Shown here one piece after another: positions 1 through 5,286 of a stretch of 7,639 nucleotides of DNA; within the stretch, counting starts at the first letter, position 1; each line of letters starts with the position of its first letter. The stretch spans positions 1-7,639 of the forward strand of contig CALLIQ010000303.1 of assembly GCA_938008925.1 (NCBI GenBank), given 5' to 3'. A program made the translations under genes and the position numbers. The notes beneath the pieces were generated by a model, which searched no databases, had not been told where the DNA came from, and was given only the letters and a program-made list of their open reading frames with translations. The stretch is from an uncultured Acidimicrobiales bacterium. GTDB taxonomy: Bacteria; Actinomycetota; Acidimicrobiia; Acidimicrobiales; SZUA-35.

Positions 1-173
1 ACGAGGCTCACCGGCACCACGTACTTCCGATCGGTTCGAGCCTGGAGCCGAGCGCGATGGTCGACGTCGCCGAGTCCGGTCGTCTGAAGCTCTTCGACTG
101 AGGACAGGAGCGCTTCGACGGGCCCAATCGAGTCGGCAGAATCGTCGCTGGCGCCGGTCACTGCGTCGGTCAC
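1..173 (-). CDS. VTC-type polyphosphate polymerase domain protein, N-terminal fragment (cut by window edge)
   Basis: This reading frame starts at a GTG (173-171) whose last bases form GTGA with the stop codon of the DUF4956 gene, and runs off the left edge after 57 residues. The first 40 or so residues are acidic and not recognisable. They are followed by ARTDRKYVVP (about residues 45-54), the kind of R-x-D-R-K-Y strand that opens the VTC domain of the triphosphate-tunnel family, whose basic residues line the tunnel that binds polyphosphate. VTC4-type enzymes make polyphosphate from ATP. The four-base overlap implies translational coupling to DUF4956, a known genomic partner of VTC proteins. 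A second GTG at 161-159 is an alternative start. Only the first strand of the domain is visible, so the assignment rests on this motif plus context; catalytic residues further on cannot be checked. Confidence 0.68.
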   Translation of the reverse strand, partial: MTDAVTGASDDSADSIGPVEALLSSVEELQTTGLGDVDHRARLQARTDRKYVVPVSL

Positions 174-718
174 TTCGCCGATCGGCGGAAGCGCACATCG
201 ACGAGTGTCGTGTCGTTCACGAGGTCGACGCGCTTCACGGCGAGGTTCGTCACGCTGCCGTCGAGCATGTCTTCGAGGTGCGTGGTCAACAGCGCTTCGT
301 CGGTGAACGCCCGATCGAGGTTGATGACCTGATGGCGTGTCTGGCGGCCAACGGCTGGGTGGTCGGCGACGAACACGGCGCTCACGATGGCCGCCATCAG
401 GGCAACGGAGAGCCATGGTGGATCGATCTCGAAGCCCGCGAGGAGGCCCAGAGCGAGCGCTGAGAAGTAGTAGGCGATCTCCTGCTGCGCCAACTCCTCG
501 GAGCGAAGCCGCACCATCGACAGCACGCCGAACAGTCCGAAGCCGATACCGACGCCGACCTCGGCCGAGTCGAGAGCCATCGCGACCGCCATGACCCCGA
601 TGTTGATCGACACGTAGCTCAGGACGAGATCACGCCGTCCATAGCGAGGGAAGTAGATGGCGAATGCGAGCAGGGCAATGGCGACGAGGTCGATTGCAAC
701 GATGATCCAAGCCGACAT
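170..718 (-). CDS. DUF4956 family integral membrane protein
   Basis: The 182-residue product has five hydrophobic segments (about residues 4-23, 31-49, 54-69, 81-97 and 102-118) and a soluble C-terminal part of about 60 residues. The stretch GFGLFGVLSMVRLRSEELAQ (59-78) followed by EIAYYF matches the conserved core of DUF4956, where a Gly-rich helix is followed by an R-x-R-[ST]-E loop and an aromatic-rich helix. The start is clear: AGGAGG at 732-727 lies eight bases before the ATG. Family function is unproven. Members often lie beside VTC polyphosphate polymerases, as here, so a membrane role in polyphosphate synthesis or transport is a reasonable inference. The kinase gene ends 61 bases upstream on the same strand, and the next gene overlaps the stop by four bases, so all three may be one transcription unit. 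Confidence 0.87.
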   Translation of the reverse strand: MSAWIIVAIDLVAIALLAFAIYFPRYGRRDLVLSYVSINIGVMAVAMALDSAEVGVGIGFGLFGVLSMVRLRSEELAQQEIAYYFSALALGLLAGFEIDPPWLSVALMAAIVSAVFVADHPAVGRQTRHQVINLDRAFTDEALLTTHLEDMLDGSVTNLAVKRVDLVNDTTLVDVRFRRSAK

Positions 719-726
719 GGGGAGCG

Positions 727-732
727 CCTCCT
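727..732 (-). promoter_or_regulatory. Strong ribosome-binding site of the DUF4956 gene
   Basis: The minus strand reads AGGAGG followed by eight bases and ATG. This is a full Shine-Dalgarno match at good spacing and fixes the DUF4956 start. It is the clearest ribosome-binding site in the window; several other genes lack one. Confidence 0.85.
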
Positions 733-771
733 GAAGAACTCATCGGTTCGCCCGGTTCGCAGATGAGCTTC
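733..771 (-). promoter_or_regulatory. Leader hairpin touching the DUF4956 ribosome-binding site
   Basis: In the 61-base gap after the kinase stop the minus strand can fold as GAAGCTCATC, a 17-base loop, then GATGAG-TT-CTTC: ten pairs with a two-base bulge. The loop holds GCGAACCG twice. The stem's last base is directly next to AGGAGG. No T-run follows, so it is not a classical terminator. It could influence DUF4956 translation or processing of a kinase-DUF4956 transcript; this is inference from pairing by eye. Confidence 0.4.
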
Positions 772-779
772 GCCCTGTG

Positions 780-2330
780 TCAGGCGCCGCCGCCACCGGG
801 GCCGCCCCCGCCGCCGTTACCGCCCCCGCCTGGGCCGCCATTGCCGCCCCCACCCGGGCCGCCGTCGCCACCGCCGTTGCCGTTTCCGTCGTTGCCGCCA
901 CCGCGGTTGTTGTTGCCGTCGCCGTCGTTGTTGCCGTCACCGTCGTTCCCGTTGGCGCCGTCGCCGTCGTTGTTTCCGTCACCGTTTCCGTCACCGTTTC
1001 CGTCGTTGTTGTTGTCGTTCCCGTTGTCGTCGTCCACGACGTCGACGAGATCGGCGGCCAGCTCCTGAGCTTGGTCGGGCAGGAAGCCGAGGCCACCACC
1101 TCGCATCGTGGCGAGGATGCCGCCGACCGCGAGAACGAGGATGCAGCACACCGCCGCCCAGGTTCGGCGTCTCGGCGACCGACGGCTGGTGGCTGGCGGT
1201 TCGCTGCGACCGCCACCGCCATTGCCGCCGCCGTTGCCACCGCCACCGCCACTGTCATTGCCACCACCAGCGTCCGCTGCGCTCTCGTTGGCCGCCATCT
1301 CGAGGGCGTCGAGGTCGACGACGTGGGTCACGGAGTCGTCGTCGCCGTCGGTGATCGCCATCGTGACTCGGTCGAGTCCGAGCGACGCCCGAGCTTGGTT
1401 GAGGGCGAGCCCGAAGACTCGTGCCGAGGGGTGACGGCGCGACGGGTCCTTGTCGAGCGCACGCTCGAGGACCTCGGCGATCGAGTCCGGCACCTCCAGA
1501 TCCCGAGGGTCGCGCATCGGATCCGTTGCGATCCGGTGCATGAACGCCGGGGTCGTCTCGCCGATCTCTGGCTCGAAGGGCGGTCGCCCGGTCAAGGCCG
1601 TGTGCACGACACTGGCCAACGCGTAGACGTCAGACGCTTCGGTGTTGGCTTCGCCGGCGAAGACCTCAGGAGCGGCGTGGACGACGGTGAGTTGCAGATT
1701 CTCGGTGGCGTTGGAGTCGATGGTGGCGATCCCGAAGTCGCTCAGGCGCCAGTCGGTGGCCCCGTCTGGGCCATCGAACGCCAACACGTTCCCGGGCTTG
1801 ATGTCGCAGTGGACCAAGCCAGCTCGGTGGGCTCGCTCGAGCGCTCCGGCGATCCGCACGCCGAGGACCGTCGCCTCATCGGCCGACATCACGAGGCCGC
1901 CGTGGCCGGAGGCCGGCAGAACGTCGGCCAGCGATCCTCGAGCGGTGTGATCCAGCACGATGTAGTTCTGGCCCGATTCCGTCTTCCCCGAGCCGAGGAG
2001 TGTCACGACGGCGGCGTGATCGCTGACACGCCGAAGCGAGTGGACTTCGCGTTCGAACCGCCGAATGGCGGCCCGTTCGCCGCGACCGCCGGCTCGTCCC
2101 GCCTGTGTGGGGAGCGACCGGTCGAAGACCTTGATGGCAACAGTCGTGCCGTCGCTCACACAACGGGCCCGGTAGACCGTCGCCTGACCGCCTCGGCCGA
2201 TCTGGTGGAGATCGTCGAAGCCGTCGATCTCGAAGGCCGGCCGACGTGAAGCCGACTCGACGGTCGACCCTGCATCGGGCGCCGACGACGCGGCGTCCGG
2301 TGTGATGGATGGGGGAGCGGTGATGACCAT
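780..2330 (-). CDS. Membrane Ser/Thr protein kinase with Asn/Asp/Gly-rich extracytoplasmic tail
   Basis: Taken from the ATG at 2330, the product has 516 residues. A kinase domain spans about 38-310: glycine loop IGRGGQATVY (44-53), VAIK lysine K67, likely helix-C glutamate E95, catalytic HCDIKPGN (174-181) with D176, K178 and N181, DFG (198-200), APE (220-222) and D234. HCD replaces HRD, so this is a non-RD kinase. A Gly/Asn linker and the basic run RRSPRRR (383-389) precede one membrane helix (391-408), placing the kinase inside and the last 108 residues outside. Residues 433-516 are almost only Asn, Asp and Gly, then Gly with Pro; there are no PASTA domains. The frame is open to 2420, but the upstream part looks non-coding and no good Shine-Dalgarno marks any start; GACGCT (2342-2337) lies six bases before this ATG. 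Substrates are unknown; DUF4956 and VTC genes follow. Confidence 0.92.
   Translation of the reverse strand: MVITAPPSITPDAASSAPDAGSTVESASRRPAFEIDGFDDLHQIGRGGQATVYRARCVSDGTTVAIKVFDRSLPTQAGRAGGRGERAAIRRFEREVHSLRRVSDHAAVVTLLGSGKTESGQNYIVLDHTARGSLADVLPASGHGGLVMSADEATVLGVRIAGALERAHRAGLVHCDIKPGNVLAFDGPDGATDWRLSDFGIATIDSNATENLQLTVVHAAPEVFAGEANTEASDVYALASVVHTALTGRPPFEPEIGETTPAFMHRIATDPMRDPRDLEVPDSIAEVLERALDKDPSRRHPSARVFGLALNQARASLGLDRVTMAITDGDDDSVTHVVDLDALEMAANESAADAGGGNDSGGGGGNGGGNGGGGRSEPPATSRRSPRRRTWAAVCCILVLAVGGILATMRGGGLGFLPDQAQELAADLVDVVDDDNGNDNNNDGNGDGNGDGNNDGDGANGNDGDGNNDGDGNNNRGGGNDGNGNGGGDGGPGGGGNGGPGGGGNGGGGGPGGGGA
783..1034 (-). repeat. Low-complexity repeat tract encoding the kinase tail
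   Basis: About 250 bases made of short degenerate repeats in the kinase frame. The clearest is the 12-base plus-strand unit GTTTCCGTCACC, present 2.75 times at 972-1004 and encoding GDGN units. Nearby are NN-DGDG six-residue units (protein 453-474) and, near the end, PGGGGNGG eight-residue units (24 bases each). Such tracts can change copy number by slippage without leaving frame when units are multiples of three. The tract also causes long false plus-strand ORFs of Val/Ala or Pro composition. Confidence 0.85.
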
Positions 2331-2353
2331 GGGCGAAGCGTCCGTCTCGAACG

Positions 2354-2372
2354 TGATGAACCGATGATGAAC
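2354..2372. repeat. Paired TGATGAAC direct repeat in the divergent intergenic region
   Basis: TGATGAAC occurs at 2354-2361 and again at 2365-2372, 11 bases apart, about one helical turn. It lies between the divergent kinase and PhnD-like genes, 24-42 bases upstream of the kinase ATG. This is a plausible paired binding site for a regulator, but two eight-base copies could arise by chance. Confidence 0.3.
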
Positions 2373-2387
2373 TCGTGAGGAGTCCGC

Positions 2388-2423
2388 TAGGGCCGTGTGG
2401 GCGGCGGCGACTACCGTCACCGT
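2388..2423 (+). promoter_or_regulatory. Putative leaderless promoter of the PhnD-like gene
   Basis: TACCGT (2412-2417) fits the actinobacterial -10 pattern TANNNT and sits six bases before the GTG at 2424, the spacing at which transcription would begin at the start codon itself. No Shine-Dalgarno sequence precedes the GTG. There is no TTGAC-like -35; TAGGGC (2388-2393) is 18 bases upstream of the -10, and the same hexamer at the same distance occurs before the Lin0512 gene. Confidence 0.55.
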
Positions 2424-3197
2424 GTGCGCCTGATCAGCTACATGTCGCCGGGATTTCCCCGGTCGTTGTTCGAGACGATCGGGTCGCTGCTCGCCTCGGA
2501 GGTCAGCTTCGACGAGACGCGTTCAGGACCGGTGCCCGGCGATGATCCGTTCGCCACCGGGTCGGCCGATGCCGGCTGGATCTGTTCGACCTCATACGTC
2601 GGGCTCGCGCTCACCAATCAGCATCCGACCGTCGAGCTCGCCGGTGTGGCGTGGGTGCCCGACGACGTCGACTCCGCTGGTCGAGCCGTCTACTTCGGGG
2701 ATCTCGTCGTGCCACACGACTCACCGATCCGCTCGTTCGCCGATCTCGAAGGTGCCACGATCGGTTGCAACGATCCCGTGAGCCTGAGCGGCCACTACTC
2801 GCTCCGCTTCGCCATGCGCGACCGTGGTCTCGATCCCGACTCCTTCGCGACGCTCGAGTTCACCGGCGGACACCAACGGTCGCTCGATCTGGTCGCGGCC
2901 GGTGATCTCGACGCGGCCGTCGTCGACTCGGTGGTGCGCACGACGAGATCCCGTGTCGATGGGACGGTCGCTTCGCTCCGGGTGGTCGAACGCCTCGGTC
3001 CGTGGCCCGTGCAGCCGCTCGTGGTTCGAGCAGGCGCTCCAGCCGGACAGGTGGCAGCCGTCCGGGCGACCCTTCTCGGGGCCGCCGCCGACCCGACCCT
3101 CCGGAACGAGATGAATCGCGCAGGGCTCAAACGCTTCGTCGGCGTCGGACCGGATCACTACCGGCCGGTCGCTGCCGCGATGGCCAGACTCGGCTGA
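2424..3197 (+). CDS. PhnD-like periplasmic-binding-fold protein without signal peptide
   Basis: The product has 257 residues from the GTG at 2424. It begins at once with the first strand and helix of the fold, MRLISYMSPGFPRSLFETIG, with no signal peptide, lipobox or membrane helix. Family-like stretches are DAGWICSTSYVGL (49-61), YFGDLVVPHDSPIRSFADLEG-like sequence (90-110, the hinge region), GHYSLRFAMRDRGLD (123-137) and GGHQRSLDLVAAGDLDAAVVD (148-168), as in phosphonate-type ABC transporter binding proteins. No permease or ATPase gene is nearby. A cytoplasmic ligand sensor or an enzyme on this fold (compare MqnA and MqnD) is as likely as transport; the ligand is unknown. The frame is open to 2397, but that extension is unlike the family and the -10 element favours 2424. 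ATG 2442 would cut into the first strand. Confidence 0.8.
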   Translation: MRLISYMSPGFPRSLFETIGSLLASEVSFDETRSGPVPGDDPFATGSADAGWICSTSYVGLALTNQHPTVELAGVAWVPDDVDSAGRAVYFGDLVVPHDSPIRSFADLEGATIGCNDPVSLSGHYSLRFAMRDRGLDPDSFATLEFTGGHQRSLDLVAAGDLDAAVVDSVVRTTRSRVDGTVASLRVVERLGPWPVQPLVVRAGAPAGQVAAVRATLLGAAADPTLRNEMNRAGLKRFVGVGPDHYRPVAAAMARLG

Positions 3198-3216
3198 TCG
3201 CTCCCGTCGGCCGATC

Positions 3217-3230
3217 GGTCCCGTTGGACC
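3217..3230 (+). other. Small hairpin after the PhnD-like gene
   Basis: GGTCC-CGTT-GGACC forms a perfect five-pair stem with a four-base loop, 20 bases past the PhnD-like stop codon. No T-run follows. It may help end or stabilise the transcript, but a stem of this size is weak evidence in GC-rich DNA. The rest of the 109-base gap up to 3274 shows nothing else clear. Confidence 0.25.
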
Positions 3231-3270
3231 AGCGCCGTCGTCGGTCGGCCGTGCGATTTCGCGAGTCGAG

Positions 3271-3299
3271 TTGAGCCGCTGAATGCCAGCGGCAAGGAT
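3271..3299 (+). promoter_or_regulatory. Inverted repeat and possible promoter before the acyl-CoA ligase gene
   Basis: GCCGCTG-AATGC-CAGCGGC (3275-3293) is a perfect 7+7 inverted repeat. Two readings compete. As DNA, TTGAGC (3271-3276) and AAGGAT (3294-3299) are 17 bases apart like -35 and -10 boxes, AAGGAT ends seven bases before the ATG, and the repeat fills the spacer as an operator would. As RNA, the repeat forms a hairpin directly beside AAGGA (3294-3298), the only candidate Shine-Dalgarno, eight bases before ATG 3307. Either way the ATG at 3283 lies in the loop and is an unlikely start. Confidence 0.45.
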
Positions 3300-3306
3300 C
3301 GCAGCC

Positions 3307-4911
3307 ATGTCGCTGGAACTCTCACTCGCCACCGGTCCCGATACTCCCTCCGTCCGTGACGTGACCATCGGCGAGCTGCTGCGCGAAGCAGCCGAACGGG
3401 CCCCCGATCGGTTGGCGATCATCCAGGGCGTTCCCGACCTCGAGCGGCGGCGGACGTGGACCTACGCCCAGCTCCTGGCCGAAGCCGAAGACGTCGCGAG
3501 GGCCCTGCTCGACGCGTATGCGCCCGGTGATCACATCGCGGTCTGGGCGCAGAACATCCCCGAGTGGGTCGTGCTCGAGTTCGGCGTGGCGCTCGCAGGA
3601 ATGGTCATCGTGACCGTGAACCCGGCCTACCAACAGTCCGAATTGAACTACGTGCTCACGCAGTCGAAGGCGAAGTGTCTCTTCACCGTCGATGGCTACC
3701 GGGGCAACCCGATGCTGGCCATGGCAAACGAGGCGCAGGTCGACTGCCCCGACCTCGAACGCATCATCTGCTTCGACGACTGGGACGCGTTCAAGGCGTC
3801 GGGCAACGCTGACACGGCCCTTCCCGCCGTCGCCCCGGACGACAAGGTGATGATCCAGTACACGTCCGGCACCACCGGCTTCCCGAAGGGTGCGCTGCTC
3901 CATCATCGGGGCTTGGTCAACAACGGACACCACTACGTCGAGCGGCTGGGGATGCGTGAGGGCGATGTGTACGTCACGACGATGCCGCTGTTCCACACGG
4001 CCGGCAGCGTGATGTCGGTCCTCGGCGCCACGTCGTTCGCCGCGACCCAGATCCTGGTCGAGACGTTCGAGCCCGGACTCGTGCTCGAAGTGATCGAAAC
4101 CTACGCCGCCAACTCGCTCGTCGGCGTGCCGACGATGCTCGTCGCGATGATGGAGCACTCCGATTTCGGCGCTCGTTCGCTCGACTCGCTCAACGCGATG
4201 TGTTCGGGCGGCTCGCTGGTTCCCGAGCAGCTGGTGAAGACCTTCGAGAAGGAGCTCGGTGCTCCGTTCACCATCGTCTTCGGTCAGACAGAGGCCTCAC
4301 CGGTGATCACGATGACGAGCCCGCACGACACGATCATCGACAAGGCGACGACGATCGGGCCGCCGATGCCCGGTGTCGAGGTCAAGATCGTCGACACCGA
4401 AACCGGTGACACGGTCGCGATCGGGGCAACCGGTGAGCTGTGCACCCGGGGGTACCTCGTCATGCACGAGTACTTCGACATGCCGACAGCGACGGCGAAC
4501 ACCATCGACGCCGACGGCTGGCTCCACACCGGAGACCTCGCCGCCATGGACGATCGCGGCTACTGCACCGTCGAAGGCCGGCTCAAGGACATGATCATCC
4601 GGGGTGGCGAGAACATCTATCCGAAGGAACTCGAAGAACTGCTCTTCACACACGACAGCGTTGCCGAGGTCGCCGTCGTCGGTCTTCCAGACGACACCTG
4701 GGGCGAGACCGTCGGCGCCTTCATTCGCGCAGCACCCGGCCACGAGGTCGACAAGAGCGCATTGTTCGCGTTCATGCGAGAGCACCTCGCTCCGCACAAG
4801 ACGCCGAAACAGTGGTTTGCCGTCGAGGAGTTCCCGTTCACGGGCAGTGGAAAGATCCAGAAGTTCAAGCTCCGCGAGCAGTGGCGGGCGGGGGACTGGA
4901 CGGAGTTGTAG
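3307..4911 (+). CDS. Fatty acyl-CoA ligase (AMP-forming), FadD/ACSF2-like
   Basis: The 534-residue product belongs to the ANL superfamily, which activates a carboxylic acid with ATP to an acyl-adenylate and then forms the CoA thioester. Visible motifs are the P-loop YTSGTTGFPKG (185-195), HTGD (407-410) with D410 for the ribose hydroxyls, the hinge region GRLKDMIIRGGENIYP (424-439), and a C-terminal SGKIQKFKLRE with catalytic lysine K516. The GENIYP motif and SGKIQKFKLRE ending resemble ACSF2 and related medium-chain acyl-CoA synthetases, so a medium- to long-chain fatty or related acid is the likely substrate, but chain length cannot be read from sequence. All key residues are present. ATG 3307 was chosen over ATG 3283 because AAGGA precedes it and the earlier ATG lies within an inverted repeat. 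The protein is expected to be cytosolic. Confidence 0.93.
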   Translation: MSLELSLATGPDTPSVRDVTIGELLREAAERAPDRLAIIQGVPDLERRRTWTYAQLLAEAEDVARALLDAYAPGDHIAVWAQNIPEWVVLEFGVALAGMVIVTVNPAYQQSELNYVLTQSKAKCLFTVDGYRGNPMLAMANEAQVDCPDLERIICFDDWDAFKASGNADTALPAVAPDDKVMIQYTSGTTGFPKGALLHHRGLVNNGHHYVERLGMREGDVYVTTMPLFHTAGSVMSVLGATSFAATQILVETFEPGLVLEVIETYAANSLVGVPTMLVAMMEHSDFGARSLDSLNAMCSGGSLVPEQLVKTFEKELGAPFTIVFGQTEASPVITMTSPHDTIIDKATTIGPPMPGVEVKIVDTETGDTVAIGATGELCTRGYLVMHEYFDMPTATANTIDADGWLHTGDLAAMDDRGYCTVEGRLKDMIIRGGENIYPKELEELLFTHDSVAEVAVVGLPDDTWGETVGAFIRAAPGHEVDKSALFAFMREHLAPHKTPKQWFAVEEFPFTGSGKIQKFKLREQWRAGDWTEL

Positions 4912-4954
4912 GGCGCCGCAAGAGCACTGCTCTAGGGTGCCGCAATGGCACTGC
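4909..4954 (+). repeat. Imperfect direct duplication spanning the ligase stop and the Lin0512 start
   Basis: The 22 bases at 4909-4930 and 4933-4954 match at 19 positions (period 24). The first copy begins with the ligase stop codon TAG; the second begins with the -10 element TAGGGT and contains the Lin0512 ATG. The three differences fall on the last base of the -10 box (C in copy one, T in copy two) and on the start codon (AGA against ATG), so only the second copy has both signals. Confidence 0.8.
4921..4938 (+). promoter_or_regulatory. Leaderless promoter of the Lin0512 gene with overlapping palindrome
   Basis: TAGGGT (4933-4938) fits TANNNT and is six bases before ATG 4945, so transcription should start at or beside the start codon; no Shine-Dalgarno is present. 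The 13-base palindrome AGAGCA-C-TGCTCT (4921-4933) shares its last T with the -10 box and could be an operator. No TTGAC-like -35 is visible at 16-18 bases. Confidence 0.55.
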
Positions 4955-5286
4955 AGCGATGGATCACCGAGATGGGCATGGGCGTCGACGTCCACGGCCT
5001 CGACAGCACGAAAGCGGCTCGCCGCGCCGTGTCCGACGCGCTCCGGCACTCGAGCCTGCACTTCTTCTCGGTGACCGACAAGACGGTGCACGACATGCAC
5101 GTCACGGTTCGGATCGGGGTGCCACGCCCCGATGATGTCGACGTCGAGGCGGTGGCCGAAGAGGTTCCATACGGAACGGTGACCATCGAGGTCGAGCCCG
5201 GCGGCATGTTCGTCGAGTCACCCACCGCCGAGGGCGATGGCATCACGATCGCCAACGCTGCCATCCTCGTCCACCTCGACTCCTGA
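4945..5286 (+). CDS. Lin0512 family protein of unknown function
   Basis: This 113-residue protein contains GMGVDVHG (residues 11-18), an exact match to the GxGxDxHG motif that defines the Lin0512 family, followed by the conserved TKAARRAVSDALRHSSL helix (22-38). Full length and the C-terminal strand ITIANAAILVHLD (about 100-112) also fit. The family is found in many bacteria and, with an N-terminal extension, in plants; its biochemical role is not established. The protein has no signal peptide or membrane helix and is probably cytosolic. It lies 33 bases after the acyl-CoA ligase on the same strand but seems to have its own leaderless promoter. Its last 69 bases overlap, tail to tail, the end of the MFS transporter gene on the other strand. 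Confidence 0.85.
   Translation: MALQRWITEMGMGVDVHGLDSTKAARRAVSDALRHSSLHFFSVTDKTVHDMHVTVRIGVPRPDDVDVEAVAEEVPYGTVTIEVEPGGMFVESPTAEGDGITIANAAILVHLDS

Noticed and set aside
1..101. Plus-strand open frame ending at TGA 101 at the left edge
   Set aside because: The opposite strand reads a VTC-like motif coupled to DUF4956 by GTGA, a much better explanation.
777..2249. 490-residue plus-strand ORF opposite the kinase
   Set aside because: Val/Ala and Arg/Gly-rich composition arises from the complement of the kinase and its repeat tract; the minus strand carries a complete set of kinase motifs.
740..2372. Ten-base sequence TCATCGGTTC shared by the DUF4956 leader (740-749, plus strand) and the kinase upstream region (minus strand)
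   Set aside because: Many ten-base matches are expected by chance in a window of this size on both strands.
2331..2420. N-terminal extension of the kinase to GTG 2420
   Set aside because: The 30 extra residues have no family match and would read through the PhnD-like promoter region; no ribosome-binding site supports that start.
3283..3306. Earlier ATG for the acyl-CoA ligase
   Set aside because: It falls in the loop of the inverted repeat, has no Shine-Dalgarno, and would add eight residues not needed by the family; ATG 3307 has AAGGA upstream.
2721..3422. 233-residue minus-strand ORF across the PhnD-like gene and ligase start
   Set aside because: It is an antisense shadow that spans two well-supported genes and has no recognisable motif.
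3322..5100. Long minus-strand ORFs opposite the ligase (3322-4158 and 4297-5100)
   Set aside because: His/Arg/Asp-rich antisense frames typical of high-GC DNA; the ligase on the plus strand has every catalytic motif.
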